Of a stretch of 8,460 nt of DNA, positions 1-6,415 are shown in pieces (position 1 is the first letter of the stretch; every line of letters starts with the position of its first letter). This stretch comes from Giesbergeria sp. Its GTDB lineage: Bacteria; Pseudomonadota; Gammaproteobacteria; Burkholderiales; Burkholderiaceae_C. A model generated the notes under the pieces. The model was not told the DNA's origin, did no database searches, and worked only from the letters and a program-made list of their open reading frames with translations. The translations under genes and the position numbers were made by a program. Location of the stretch: NCBI GenBank assembly GCA_030690515.1, contig JAUYGP010000448.1, positions 1 through 8,460 on the forward strand, given 5' to 3'.

Positions 1-632
1 CACAGCCCGGTCAGGACGAAAACCCGTGCGATGTCCTGGGCGTCCCACACCAGGCTGACACACAAGCCCAGCAGACTCAGACTGCCGACGATGACTGCGA
101 CGCCAATGGCCCGTGCATGCACCTGGTCTTCGGCCCGGCTGCGGAGCACCAGGCGCCAGAACCGCACGCCCATGGAGGTCAACCCCACCCACGCCAGCAC
201 CGCACCCACCAGGCACACTACGGCCGACAAGTGCGCACCAGCGATCCAGGTCAGCCAACCCGCCGCCTGCAGCAGCAAGGGCGCGCGCAGGGCGTGCGTC
301 GGCCAGGGCTCCACACCCAGCCATTTGGGCCCAGCAGTAAAGAGAAAACCCGAGAAAAACAGTGGGATGAAGCCAAACACCATGACAGCGGCATGCACCA
401 CCGTCGGCGACAGCGAATAGCCCAGCGCGGGCCACGGGAAAACGCGCGAGACCTGCACCAGCGCCCACCACGCGCCGGAGGTCACCAGCAATACCATGGC
501 CAGGAAAAACCCCAGCCGGTATGGTGCCAGCATCAGATAACGCAACCGCCAGCGGCGGTCGAGCTGCGCCAGTACTTCAGCGGAGGGTTTGCCCGCAACG
601 GGCCGCACCGGAATGACCGGCCGCTCGCTCAC
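1..632 (-). CDS. nnrS: NnrS family heme/copper membrane protein, N-terminal part (cut by left edge)
   Basis: NnrS proteins are polytopic inner-membrane proteins, reported to bind heme and copper, that are associated with denitrification and tolerance of nitric oxide; their exact chemistry is unsettled. Reading from a GTG at 632, 210 codons run to the window edge without a stop. After about 30 mostly polar residues comes LAPYRLGFFLAMVLLV (residues 35-50), the usual NnrS opening. It is followed by HAAVMVFGFIPLFFSGFLF (80-98) and TAGPKWLG (99-106), the most typical block of the family, and then by further hydrophobic stretches with a His near residue 137. The GTG shares bases with the TGA of nrdJ (GTGA) and has only a weak upstream purine run, so translation probably depends on ribosomes finishing nrdJ. 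An internal ATG at codon 34 is possible but would remove residues just before the first membrane segment. Family members are about 400 residues, so roughly half is present. Confidence 0.88.
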   Translation of the reverse strand, partial: MSERPVIPVRPVAGKPSAEVLAQLDRRWRLRYLMLAPYRLGFFLAMVLLVTSGAWWALVQVSRVFPWPALGYSLSPTVVHAAVMVFGFIPLFFSGFLFTAGPKWLGVEPWPTHALRAPLLLQAAGWLTWIAGAHLSAVVCLVGAVLAWVGLTSMGVRFWRLVLRSRAEDQVHARAIGVAVIVGSLSLLGLCVSLVWDAQDIARVFVLTGL

Positions 633-3070
633 CCACAGGTTCCCAGGTGGCCGCACTGGGTGCAGTAGTCGCAACCGTCCTTGCGGATCATGGCATGGGC
701 GCCACACTCCGAGCACTTTTTGCCCGCCATGACGGGGGGCATGGTGGCCAGGGGCGCATCGCCCTGCACAGATTCCTGCACGACTGGGCTGTGCTGCCGG
801 GCCCGGCGCGCCAGAATGTTCTGGATGGCGTAGGCGATGGCGGCCACTTCGGAGTCATGCCACTTGGGCACCTGCGTGCCGTCGTCCTTCTGGTGGGTGC
901 CCAGGCGCACAGGGCCACGGTCCCAGGCAACCTTGCGCATGTCGGACAGCGCGCGCTCAAGAAAGCCGCCGCGTGCGGCCAATGACAGCAGGCGCATGCT
1001 GGAGGTGACCCATTGCTGCGACTCACCACTCTGGCCCACAGGCATGAAAAACTCGATGGCGCGATCGACAGTCCCGGTGCCCTCGGCATTGGGCACAGGC
1101 AAAAAGGAAACGATCAGGTACAGACGTTTCTGACCTTCCTGCGTCCAGTAGTCCACTTTTTCGGCCACGGCCGAAAGGGCGCCTTTGGGACGGCTTTCGA
1201 TCACCGTCCGCATGGGGTCGATGGACGGTGCGTCCAGGGCCGCAACCGACGATGTGTCAGTCTCCGGTGTCGCGTGAACTTCAAGAACGGAGCCCAGGAT
1301 GCTGTTCGGGCGGTAGGTGGCCAGGCCCTTGAGGCGGGCACGCCAGGCCTGCAAGTACAGGCCCTTGAAGTCTTCGTAGGGGTAGTCGGCCGGGATGTTG
1401 ACCGTCTTGGAGATGGCTGTGTCCACAAAGGGCTGCACCGCCTTCATCATGGCGATGTGGTCCTGGGCTGACATCTCCAGCGCCGAGACAAAGTACTCGG
1501 GCAACTGATTGACGTCGCCGCCCAACTCACGGTACAGGCGCCAGGAATGGTCTTCCACAGCGTACTCGGCTGTGCTGCCATCGGCCTCGCGCTTCTTGCG
1601 CTTGTACATCCAGGAAAACGGCGGCTCGATGCCGTTGGACGCATTGTCGGCAAAGGCCAGGCTCACGGTGCCGGTGGGAGCGATCGACAGCAGGTGGCTG
1701 TTGCGGATACCGTGCGCGCGGATCTGTTTTTTCAGCGCGGCTGGCAGACGGCTGGCGAAGGTGCCTTCGGCCAGATAGCCGTCGGCATTGAACCGGGGGA
1801 AGGCCCCCTTCTCGCGCGCCAGCTCGACCGATGCGGTATAGGCGCAATCGCGCATGTGCTCTGCAATGCGCGCGGCCATGGTGCGCCCTTCGTCGCTGTC
1901 ATAGCGCAGACACAGCAGGGCCAGGGTGTTGCCCATGCCGGTAAAGCCGACGCCGATGCGGCGCTTGTCTTTGGCCTCAGCGTCTTGCTGCGGCAGTGGC
2001 CAGAAGGTCACGTCGAGCACGTTGTCGAGGGCCCGCACCTGCAGCGCGACCGATTTCGCAAACGAATCGAAATCAAACACCGCAGGACCGTCGAAACCAA
2101 AGGGATTGCGCACAAAACGCGTCAAGATGATGGGGCCGAGGTCGCAGCAACCGTAGGACGGCAGGGGCTGCTCGCCGCAGGGGTTGGTAGCGGCAATCTT
2201 CTCGCAATAGCGCAGGTTGTTGTCCTGGTTGATATGGTCGAGGAACAGAATTCCCGGCTCAGCGAAGTCGTAGGTGGACTTCATGATGGTGTCCCACAGC
2301 TCACGGGCGGGCAGGCTCTGGTACACCCACAGGCCATCAGCGCGCTGGTAGGCGCCTTGCTCCATCACGGTGATGCCCGGGCGGGACTTGTGCACCAGCT
2401 CCCAGGGTTGATCGTCTTGCACGGCCTGAATGAAAGCATCGCTCACACCCACCGACACATTGAAGTTGTTCCAGCGCCCCGGCGTGCGCTTGGCGGTAAT
2501 GAAGTCGTGCACATCGGGATGGTCGATGCGCAGCACGCCCATCTGCGCACCACGGCGTGCGCCCGCGCTCTCGACGGTCGAGCACGACTGATCGAACACA
2601 TTGATATAGCTGCACGGCCCCGAGGCCATCGAGTGCGTGCCTTTGACCTCTGCACCGCGCGGACGGATGCGCGAGAAGTCATAGCCCACGCCACCACCAC
2701 GGCGCATGGTTTCAGCGGCTTCGCGCAAGGCCTCGTAGATGCCAGGGAAGCCTTCGTCGTCCATGCCCTGGATGCAGTCGCCCACGGGCTGCACGAAACA
2801 GTTGATGAGCGTCGCCTGGATATCGGTACCAGCGGCACTCATGATGCGCCCAGCGCCAATAGCACCGGCATGCATGTTGGCCAGGAACAGGTTTTCGTAT
2901 TTTTCGCGATCGGCTTCGGCTTCCACCGACGCCAGGGCGCGCGCCACGCGGCGGAAGAGGTCTTCGGCGCTGGTTTCACCAGCCTTGAGGTATTTTTCCT
3001 TCAGCACATCCAGGCTGATGGGTTGGGTTGCCGTCACGTCGTGTGCACGACCCAAGTTTTCTCTCTTCAT
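629..3070 (-). CDS. nrdJ: Adenosylcobalamin-dependent (class II) ribonucleotide reductase
   Basis: The 813-residue enzyme makes deoxyribonucleotides using a radical from adenosylcobalamin, so it needs no oxygen. NPCGEQPLP (296-304) is the finger loop, with probable thiyl Cys298, Glu300 and Asn296. Cys91 (INCFVQPVGD) and Cys309 (GCCDLG) sit where the redox-active pair is found in class II enzymes. RRGGGVGYDFS (123-133), APTGT (464-468) and NGIEPPF (479-485) are further signature segments. The C-terminus carries six cysteines (786, 789, 800, 803, 806, 812) as CxxC pairs, the zinc-ribbon-like, redox-relay tail of the long NrdJ subgroup. I chose the ATG at 3070: it gives the usual short lead before QPISLDVL, whereas the frame stays open only to a TTG at 3145 that overlaps a better ORF in another frame. 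The Shine-Dalgarno before this ATG is weak; the ATG overlaps the stop of a 62-codon ORF (ATGA), which suggests coupling. No nrdA/nrdB-like partner gene is visible. Confidence 0.96.
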   Translation of the reverse strand: MKRENLGRAHDVTATQPISLDVLKEKYLKAGETSAEDLFRRVARALASVEAEADREKYENLFLANMHAGAIGAGRIMSAAGTDIQATLINCFVQPVGDCIQGMDDEGFPGIYEALREAAETMRRGGGVGYDFSRIRPRGAEVKGTHSMASGPCSYINVFDQSCSTVESAGARRGAQMGVLRIDHPDVHDFITAKRTPGRWNNFNVSVGVSDAFIQAVQDDQPWELVHKSRPGITVMEQGAYQRADGLWVYQSLPARELWDTIMKSTYDFAEPGILFLDHINQDNNLRYCEKIAATNPCGEQPLPSYGCCDLGPIILTRFVRNPFGFDGPAVFDFDSFAKSVALQVRALDNVLDVTFWPLPQQDAEAKDKRRIGVGFTGMGNTLALLCLRYDSDEGRTMAARIAEHMRDCAYTASVELAREKGAFPRFNADGYLAEGTFASRLPAALKKQIRAHGIRNSHLLSIAPTGTVSLAFADNASNGIEPPFSWMYKRKKREADGSTAEYAVEDHSWRLYRELGGDVNQLPEYFVSALEMSAQDHIAMMKAVQPFVDTAISKTVNIPADYPYEDFKGLYLQAWRARLKGLATYRPNSILGSVLEVHATPETDTSSVAALDAPSIDPMRTVIESRPKGALSAVAEKVDYWTQEGQKRLYLIVSFLPVPNAEGTGTVDRAIEFFMPVGQSGESQQWVTSSMRLLSLAARGGFLERALSDMRKVAWDRGPVRLGTHQKDDGTQVPKWHDSEVAAIAYAIQNILARRARQHSPVVQESVQGDAPLATMPPVMAGKKCSECGAHAMIRKDGCDYCTQCGHLGTCG

Positions 3071-3255
3071 GGTGCCAATCCCGTAGATGTTGCTGGAGAC
3101 AAGACCTCGCTGTAGCCAAGCGGCCCGGAGGTGTGGCAGGCCCAAGCCGGGTCGGCCGGGCGCCAGTCAGCCGGCAGTGTAGCGCCTTGGTATCCAATGC
3201 ACTGCCAGGGGTTTTCCTGCCGCTCGCGGCCATCCAGCGCCCAGCCTTGCTTCAC
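3067..3255 (-). CDS. Possible 62-residue small protein, translationally coupled to nrdJ
   Basis: I do not recognise this protein. A GTG at 3255 opens 62 codons whose TGA overlaps the nrdJ ATG as ATGA. Third codon positions are G or C in roughly 70 percent of codons, more than first or second positions, which fits coding sequence here; the last dozen codons look weaker. The product has four Trp (5, 17, 31, 38) and two Cys (19, 40), in the blocks NPWQCIGYQG (16-25) and DPAWACHTSGP (35-45). There is no signal peptide or membrane segment. The two Cys contexts faintly recall rubredoxin knuckles (CxxCGY and WxCPxCG) with one Cys lost from each; this is only a resemblance. An in-frame TAA lies 12 bases before the GTG, so the start cannot be much earlier. 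No Shine-Dalgarno precedes the GTG, only an AT-rich tract, so a leaderless start or a non-coding leader are both open. Conservation is needed to decide. Confidence 0.42.
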   Translation of the reverse strand: MKQGWALDGRERQENPWQCIGYQGATLPADWRPADPAWACHTSGPLGYSEVLSPATSTGLAP

Positions 3256-3306
3256 GTTGAATGTAATTTATTGTTACGAACCGTATACCCCGACCCGACG
3301 CACGGG
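3256..3306 (-). promoter_or_regulatory. AT-rich intergenic tract, candidate promoter/operator for the nrdJ-nnrS unit
   Basis: This gap between the carbonic anhydrase stop and the small ORF contains the only markedly AT-rich tract of the window (about 3257-3279). Positions 3263-3277 hold a short dyad, GTAA-7 nt-TTAC. Positions 3257-3270 (TTGAATGTAATTTA) match the FNR/Dnr consensus TTGAT-N4-ATCAA at about 7 of 10 arm positions, which is poor. On the minus strand TAAATT or TACATT could act as a -10 element, but no good -35 is seen. A local promoter is plausible from composition and position; the regulator cannot be named. Confidence 0.35.
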
Positions 3307-3987
3307 TTATTCGTCGTCCAGCACCTGGCCATCGTGTTCGACGTAGGGGTGGTAGGGGCCGGTGCCGCAGGTTGTGGCTACCGAGGCGGCAACAAAGCCT
3401 CCGGTTTGCACATCGAAAACATGCACTTCCCCCTCTTCAATCACATAGTGCCAGCCGTGCAGGGTGATGCTGCCGTCCTGGATTCGCCTGCGTACCATGG
3501 GGTAGTCCATCAGGCGTTCAAGTTGCAACACCACAGCCCGCTGCTCGGTACGGCGAAAAGCCTCGGGGCCAGGCACCACGGGCAGTGCGGCCTTGCGGCC
3601 CAGATCCAGCCAGCGGCGCAGGTTGTGGGCCTCGGCCGGAACTTCCCCGTAGATGGCTTTGATGGCACCGCAGTGGCTGTGCCCACACACGATGATGCGG
3701 CTGACCTGCAGACTCAATACAGCAAATTCAATCGCGGCGGCGGTTCCATGCAGTCCATAAGAGCCATCGTAAGGCGGCACAAAAGCACCCACATTGCGCA
3801 CCAGGAACAGCTCGCCCGGCCCCGCGCCTGTCAGCAGATGCGGTACCAGGCGGGAGTCCGAACAACCTATGAACAGTGTGGTGGGGTGCTGCCCCTCATC
3901 CACGAGCGTTTGGAACTGCTGCCGGTACTGCGGAAAGGCGTCCTGGTTGAAACTACGCAGGCGCTCCAATAGATCGTCATCGGGCAT
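3307..3987 (-). CDS. can: Beta-class carbonic anhydrase
   Basis: This 226-residue cytoplasmic zinc enzyme interconverts CO2 and bicarbonate. CSDSRLVP (42-49) supplies the zinc ligand Cys42 and the Asp44-Arg46 dyad; CGHSHCGA (101-108) supplies His103 and Cys106. RNVGAFVPPY (64-73), HGTAAAIEFAVLSL (80-93) and GWHYVIEEGEVHVFD (178-192) are standard beta-CA segments, and the length is normal. The ATG at 3987 is preferred because residues upstream in the open frame (to 4122) overlap the isomerase gene in another frame and look non-coding. GGGAGG lies 13 bases before this ATG, inside the 3' arm of a strong hairpin. The gene follows the isomerase by 43 bp, so it is probably transcribed with the nar genes. 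It may supply bicarbonate for biosynthesis or buffer the CO2 and pH changes of nitrate respiration; that role is inferred. The symbol follows the E. coli Can subgroup and could differ in other schemes. Confidence 0.94.
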   Translation of the reverse strand: MPDDDLLERLRSFNQDAFPQYRQQFQTLVDEGQHPTTLFIGCSDSRLVPHLLTGAGPGELFLVRNVGAFVPPYDGSYGLHGTAAAIEFAVLSLQVSRIIVCGHSHCGAIKAIYGEVPAEAHNLRRWLDLGRKAALPVVPGPEAFRRTEQRAVVLQLERLMDYPMVRRRIQDGSITLHGWHYVIEEGEVHVFDVQTGGFVAASVATTCGTGPYHPYVEHDGQVLDDE

Positions 3988-3999
3988 GGACGGCTTTCT

Positions 4000-4022
4000 G
4001 CCTCCCGGCAAGGCCGGGCGGC
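4000..4022 (-). promoter_or_regulatory. Hairpin covering the ribosome binding site of the carbonic anhydrase gene
   Basis: In the transcript direction the 43-bp gap reads GCCGCCCGGC-CTT-GCCGGGAGGC. This forms a six-pair core CCCGGC/GCCGGG with a three-base loop, then a G-A mismatch and three more GCC/GGC pairs. The right arm includes GGGAGG (4001-4006), the only good Shine-Dalgarno for the downstream gene. No U-tract follows, so it is not a canonical terminator. It could lower or regulate translation, or protect the upstream mRNA from 3' decay. Confidence 0.5.
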
Positions 4023-4030
4023 CAACCCAC

Positions 4031-4960
4031 TCATTGAACCAGCGGCGTTTCTGCGCCCTCGATGTCCACACCTTCCAGCGTGGCAGCCCCTGCAAGCAAT
4101 TGCAGATACTGGCGCAAGGCATTCATCCAGGTCTGCTGGCGCAGGGACAGCTCCACCGCACCCCGGACCTGCTCGAATGAGGGCCGCTCACCCGCCTCGC
4201 GCGCCACCACTTCCACCACATGCAGACCAAAACGGCTGTGCGCCAAGCGCGACAGCACGCCGATTTCAGCGCCGCCAAAAACCTCCCGTGCAAACTCGGG
4301 CGCACAGTCGGCCCGCGTCAGCCAGCCCAACTCGCCGCCCTGCGCTCCGCTAGGGCAGTTAGACCATTTTTGCGCAGCGGCCTTGAATGTGGCACCACCA
4401 TCATCAGCACAGCGCAGTTCCAGCAACAGCGCCTCGGCGCGCAAGCGCAGCTGCTTCACATCCACGCCCGGCGTGACAGCGAACAGCACGTGCCGCAACT
4501 GCACGCGCTCACCCTGCACATGGGCTGTGGGGTGGGCTTCGTGGTAGCGGCGGCAGGCCTCCTCGGAAGGATCCGGCACCTGCAGTTCCCGCTCCAGTAG
4601 CTTCTCGATGGCCGCTGCCGCAGCCTCACTGGTGGTTCCGTCGGTCGCAGGCAGGTCCTGCTCAGACAACAAACCTGCCTGTTGCGTGGCTTGGCGCAAG
4701 AGTTCTGTACATGCGCGCTGACGCAGCATTTCGGGGTCGAGAAACTGGCCCGCCTCGTGCAAGGCAACGCCATTGACCCGCGCAACCGGCCCGTTGCCCG
4801 CGGGCGCAACACGGGGCGCCACCGCAGGCTCGGACAGGGGTGCCGTGGCCGCCAGACTGCTGGCCAATGCGTCGTAGGCCGTCTGTTGCTCGGGCGTCAG
4901 CGGGTTGGTTTTCTCGGGGGTGGTTGCACAGCCGCAACCGCCTGATCCACATCCACTCAT
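4031..4960 (-). CDS. Parvulin-type peptidyl-prolyl cis-trans isomerase of the nar operon, Cys-rich N-terminus
   Basis: The 309-residue protein belongs to the PpiC/SurA/NifM-like parvulin group, which speeds cis-trans isomerisation of prolyl bonds. The catalytic domain spans about 152-255: VQLRHVLFAV (153-162), NCPSGAQGGELGWL (201-214), PEFAREVF (221-228) and FGLHVVEVV (244-252) are its hallmark strands and loops. A helical region (about 65-145) precedes it and a C-terminal helix (262-292) follows, as in NifM/SurA-like chaperones. There is no signal peptide, so it should be cytoplasmic, where NarG, NarH and NarJ meet. The first residues, CGSGGCGC (4-11), give three Cys in a Gly-rich setting, possibly a metal site. 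It starts 31 bp after narI with GAGGAG before the ATG. A parvulin gene after narGHJI is a known arrangement in beta- and gammaproteobacteria; a role in nitrate reductase assembly is the likely reason but is inferred. Confidence 0.92.
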   Translation of the reverse strand: MSGCGSGGCGCATTPEKTNPLTPEQQTAYDALASSLAATAPLSEPAVAPRVAPAGNGPVARVNGVALHEAGQFLDPEMLRQRACTELLRQATQQAGLLSEQDLPATDGTTSEAAAAAIEKLLERELQVPDPSEEACRRYHEAHPTAHVQGERVQLRHVLFAVTPGVDVKQLRLRAEALLLELRCADDGGATFKAAAQKWSNCPSGAQGGELGWLTRADCAPEFAREVFGGAEIGVLSRLAHSRFGLHVVEVVAREAGERPSFEQVRGAVELSLRQQTWMNALRQYLQLLAGAATLEGVDIEGAETPLVQ

Positions 4961-4991
4961 GGGTTTCTCCTCAAGAGTCGCTCAAAACCGA

Positions 4992-5717
4992 TTACTTGGC
5001 CGAAGGCTGGTTGTGCCCTGCGGGGAGATTCAAACGGCGTGCACGTACTAACTGGTAGGGACGCAACACGTAAGCCAACGTGCCAAAACCGCTCCATACG
5101 TGCACCAGACGGGTGAACGGGAAGATCAGGAACACGCTCATGCCCAGGAACATATGGGCCTTGAAGACCCAACCGGCTTCGGCCAGCAGCTCCACACCGC
5201 CAGAGCGGAACGTGACGATGCGCTGGCCCCACTCGGCCAGCCGCATCATCATGGAACCATCCAGATGCTGGGCCGACAGAGGAATGGTGGCCAGGCCCAG
5301 GGCCAGTTGAATCCACAACAGCCACAGCAGCACGATGTCGCTGGTCTTGGACGTGATGCGAATCCGCGGATCCGTCAGGCGGCGATGCAGCAGGAGCGAC
5401 AGGCCAATGATGCCCAAAACGCCGGCAATGCCGCCGCTGACCATGGCCATCAGCTGCTTGGCGCCCGCACCGATGAAGTGCTCATAGATGAAGTGGGGCG
5501 TGAGCATGCCGACGAAATGCCCAAAGAACAAGAACAGCACGCCGACATGGAACAGGTTACTGCCCCAGCGCAGGCTGCCGGTGCGCAGCAACTGCGAGGA
5601 ATCGCTTTTCCAGGTGTACTGGTCACGATCAAAGCGGATCAGGCTGCCGATGAAGAAAACAGCCAGGCAAATATAGGGATAGATGCCAAACAGCAGGGTA
5701 TCAAGCCAGGCGGTCAT
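4992..5717 (-). CDS. narI: Respiratory nitrate reductase gamma subunit (cytochrome b)
   Basis: NarI anchors NarGH to the inner membrane, oxidises quinol on the periplasmic side and passes electrons through two b hemes to NarH. The 241-residue product has five hydrophobic membrane segments (about 5-27, 50-71, 88-110, 126-147, 184-206). His57 (LFHVG), His67 (FGHF), His188 (KAHMF) and His206 (LVHVW) fall one residue from the four heme-ligating histidines of E. coli NarI (56, 66, 187, 205), so both heme sites look intact. The C-terminal tail is cytoplasmic and basic. The ATG overlaps the narJ stop as ATGA, and AAGGAG lies eight bases upstream inside narJ, so translation is coupled but also has its own ribosome site. 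Length is normal for the family. Confidence 0.97.
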   Translation of the reverse strand: MTAWLDTLLFGIYPYICLAVFFIGSLIRFDRDQYTWKSDSSQLLRTGSLRWGSNLFHVGVLFLFFGHFVGMLTPHFIYEHFIGAGAKQLMAMVSGGIAGVLGIIGLSLLLHRRLTDPRIRITSKTSDIVLLWLLWIQLALGLATIPLSAQHLDGSMMMRLAEWGQRIVTFRSGGVELLAEAGWVFKAHMFLGMSVFLIFPFTRLVHVWSGFGTLAYVLRPYQLVRARRLNLPAGHNQPSAK

Positions 5718-6406
5718 AGGGGCGCTCCTTCTGGTGCACGGGGATTACGGACAAAATGCAGGGGTTGCGGCTGACCAGGCTTCGCTTGGCCACGGGTGCT
5801 GCAACCATCAAAAGCGACGGGCTCATCCCAGGAATCGTCGATCTCGGGCTCTTCCGGCACGGGCACAGCCTGTACCTGCTGACCGGCGATCTCGAGAATG
5901 GCGCCAATCACGCTGGCGTAGGGACTCTCACGGGCCACCAGGGCACTGAAAAGCGACGTAAGGATATGGGCCATTTCGCCCAGAAATCCACAAGCCACTT
6001 CGGGCGGTTGCGTCGAAGCGAACTCCAGCACCACAGGAAGATGGTCGGGCAGCTCAGGGGCGCTGAACTGCAAGCCAGCCCGCTCATAGGTTTGCAGCAG
6101 GTCGATGAGCGCCGGGCCACGGTCGCGCGAATCGCCATGCACATGTTCAAACAGGTGCAGAGATGACGAGCGGCCACGGTCGAACGTCTCGACATAGCGG
6201 GACTCGGCCTCCATCGCGTCGGATGCCGCCAACTGGCGGCACAGGGCCACAAGTTCGGCCAGGCGATCCACCTTGAGCGCCTGCTCCACCTGCAAGGCTT
6301 CGGCCAGTTGCTGCATTTCCGAACGCAACTGCGCATCGGGGTATCTCAGCAAATGCGCCAGCGCCCGCAGCGTCAGACGCAGGGACTCCGGTTTTTTCTT
6401 GAACAT
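5714..6406 (-). CDS. narJ: Nitrate reductase molybdenum cofactor assembly chaperone
   Basis: NarJ is a cytoplasmic, system-specific chaperone (TorD/DmsD-like helical fold) that binds apo-NarGH, permits insertion of the molybdenum cofactor and an iron-sulfur cluster into NarG, and holds the complex until it docks on NarI. It is not part of the final enzyme. The 230 residues contain the family signatures YVETFDR (71-77), LFEHVHGDSRDRG (85-97) and ELPDHLPVVLEF (118-129). A C-terminal acidic stretch, EEPEIDDSWDEPVAF (185-199), is also typical, followed by a low-complexity Pro/Gly/Arg tail of about 30 residues. The gene begins nine bases after narH; its Shine-Dalgarno GAGGAG shares bases with the narH TGA, so the two are tightly linked. 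Its stop overlaps the narI start. Confidence 0.97.
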   Translation of the reverse strand: MFKKKPESLRLTLRALAHLLRYPDAQLRSEMQQLAEALQVEQALKVDRLAELVALCRQLAASDAMEAESRYVETFDRGRSSSLHLFEHVHGDSRDRGPALIDLLQTYERAGLQFSAPELPDHLPVVLEFASTQPPEVACGFLGEMAHILTSLFSALVARESPYASVIGAILEIAGQQVQAVPVPEEPEIDDSWDEPVAFDGCSTRGQAKPGQPQPLHFVRNPRAPEGAPL

Positions 6407-6415
6407 GGTGGCTCC

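Noticed and set aside
31..668. Overlapping plus-strand open frames of 75 to 183 codons at the left end
   Set aside because: They are antisense to the nnrS reading frame, which is open for 210 codons and carries clear family motifs; the translations are Arg/Pro/His-rich and uninformative.
1547..3115. Open frame of 522 codons on the plus strand opposite nrdJ
   Set aside because: Same reason: it is a shadow of the biased codons of a well-supported ribonucleotide reductase gene, rich in His, Ala and Val with no coherent domain.
3071..3145. 25-residue N-terminal extension of nrdJ from a TTG at 3145
   Set aside because: TTG is a rare start, no Shine-Dalgarno precedes it, and the extension overlaps a more coding-like ORF in another frame. 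The ATG at 3070 gives a normal N-terminus.
3071..3255. Cobalamin riboswitch in the nrdJ leader
   Set aside because: Read by eye on the minus strand, the conserved B12-box core and the flanking conserved helices are missing. A covariance model search would settle it.
3293..3307. Inverted repeat ACCCG-5 nt-CGGGT just after the carbonic anhydrase stop, as a terminator
   Set aside because: The stem is only five pairs and no run of T follows in the transcript direction, so intrinsic termination is not supported.
3988..4122. 45-residue N-terminal extension of the carbonic anhydrase
   Set aside because: It would overlap the isomerase gene by about 90 bp, its composition is unlike the enzyme family, and the enzyme is full length from the ATG at 3987.
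4962..4989. GGTTT...AAACC inverted repeat between narI and the isomerase gene
   Set aside because: Five-base arms with a loop of 18 bases make a weak structure easily expected by chance, and the ribosome site in the loop stays accessible.
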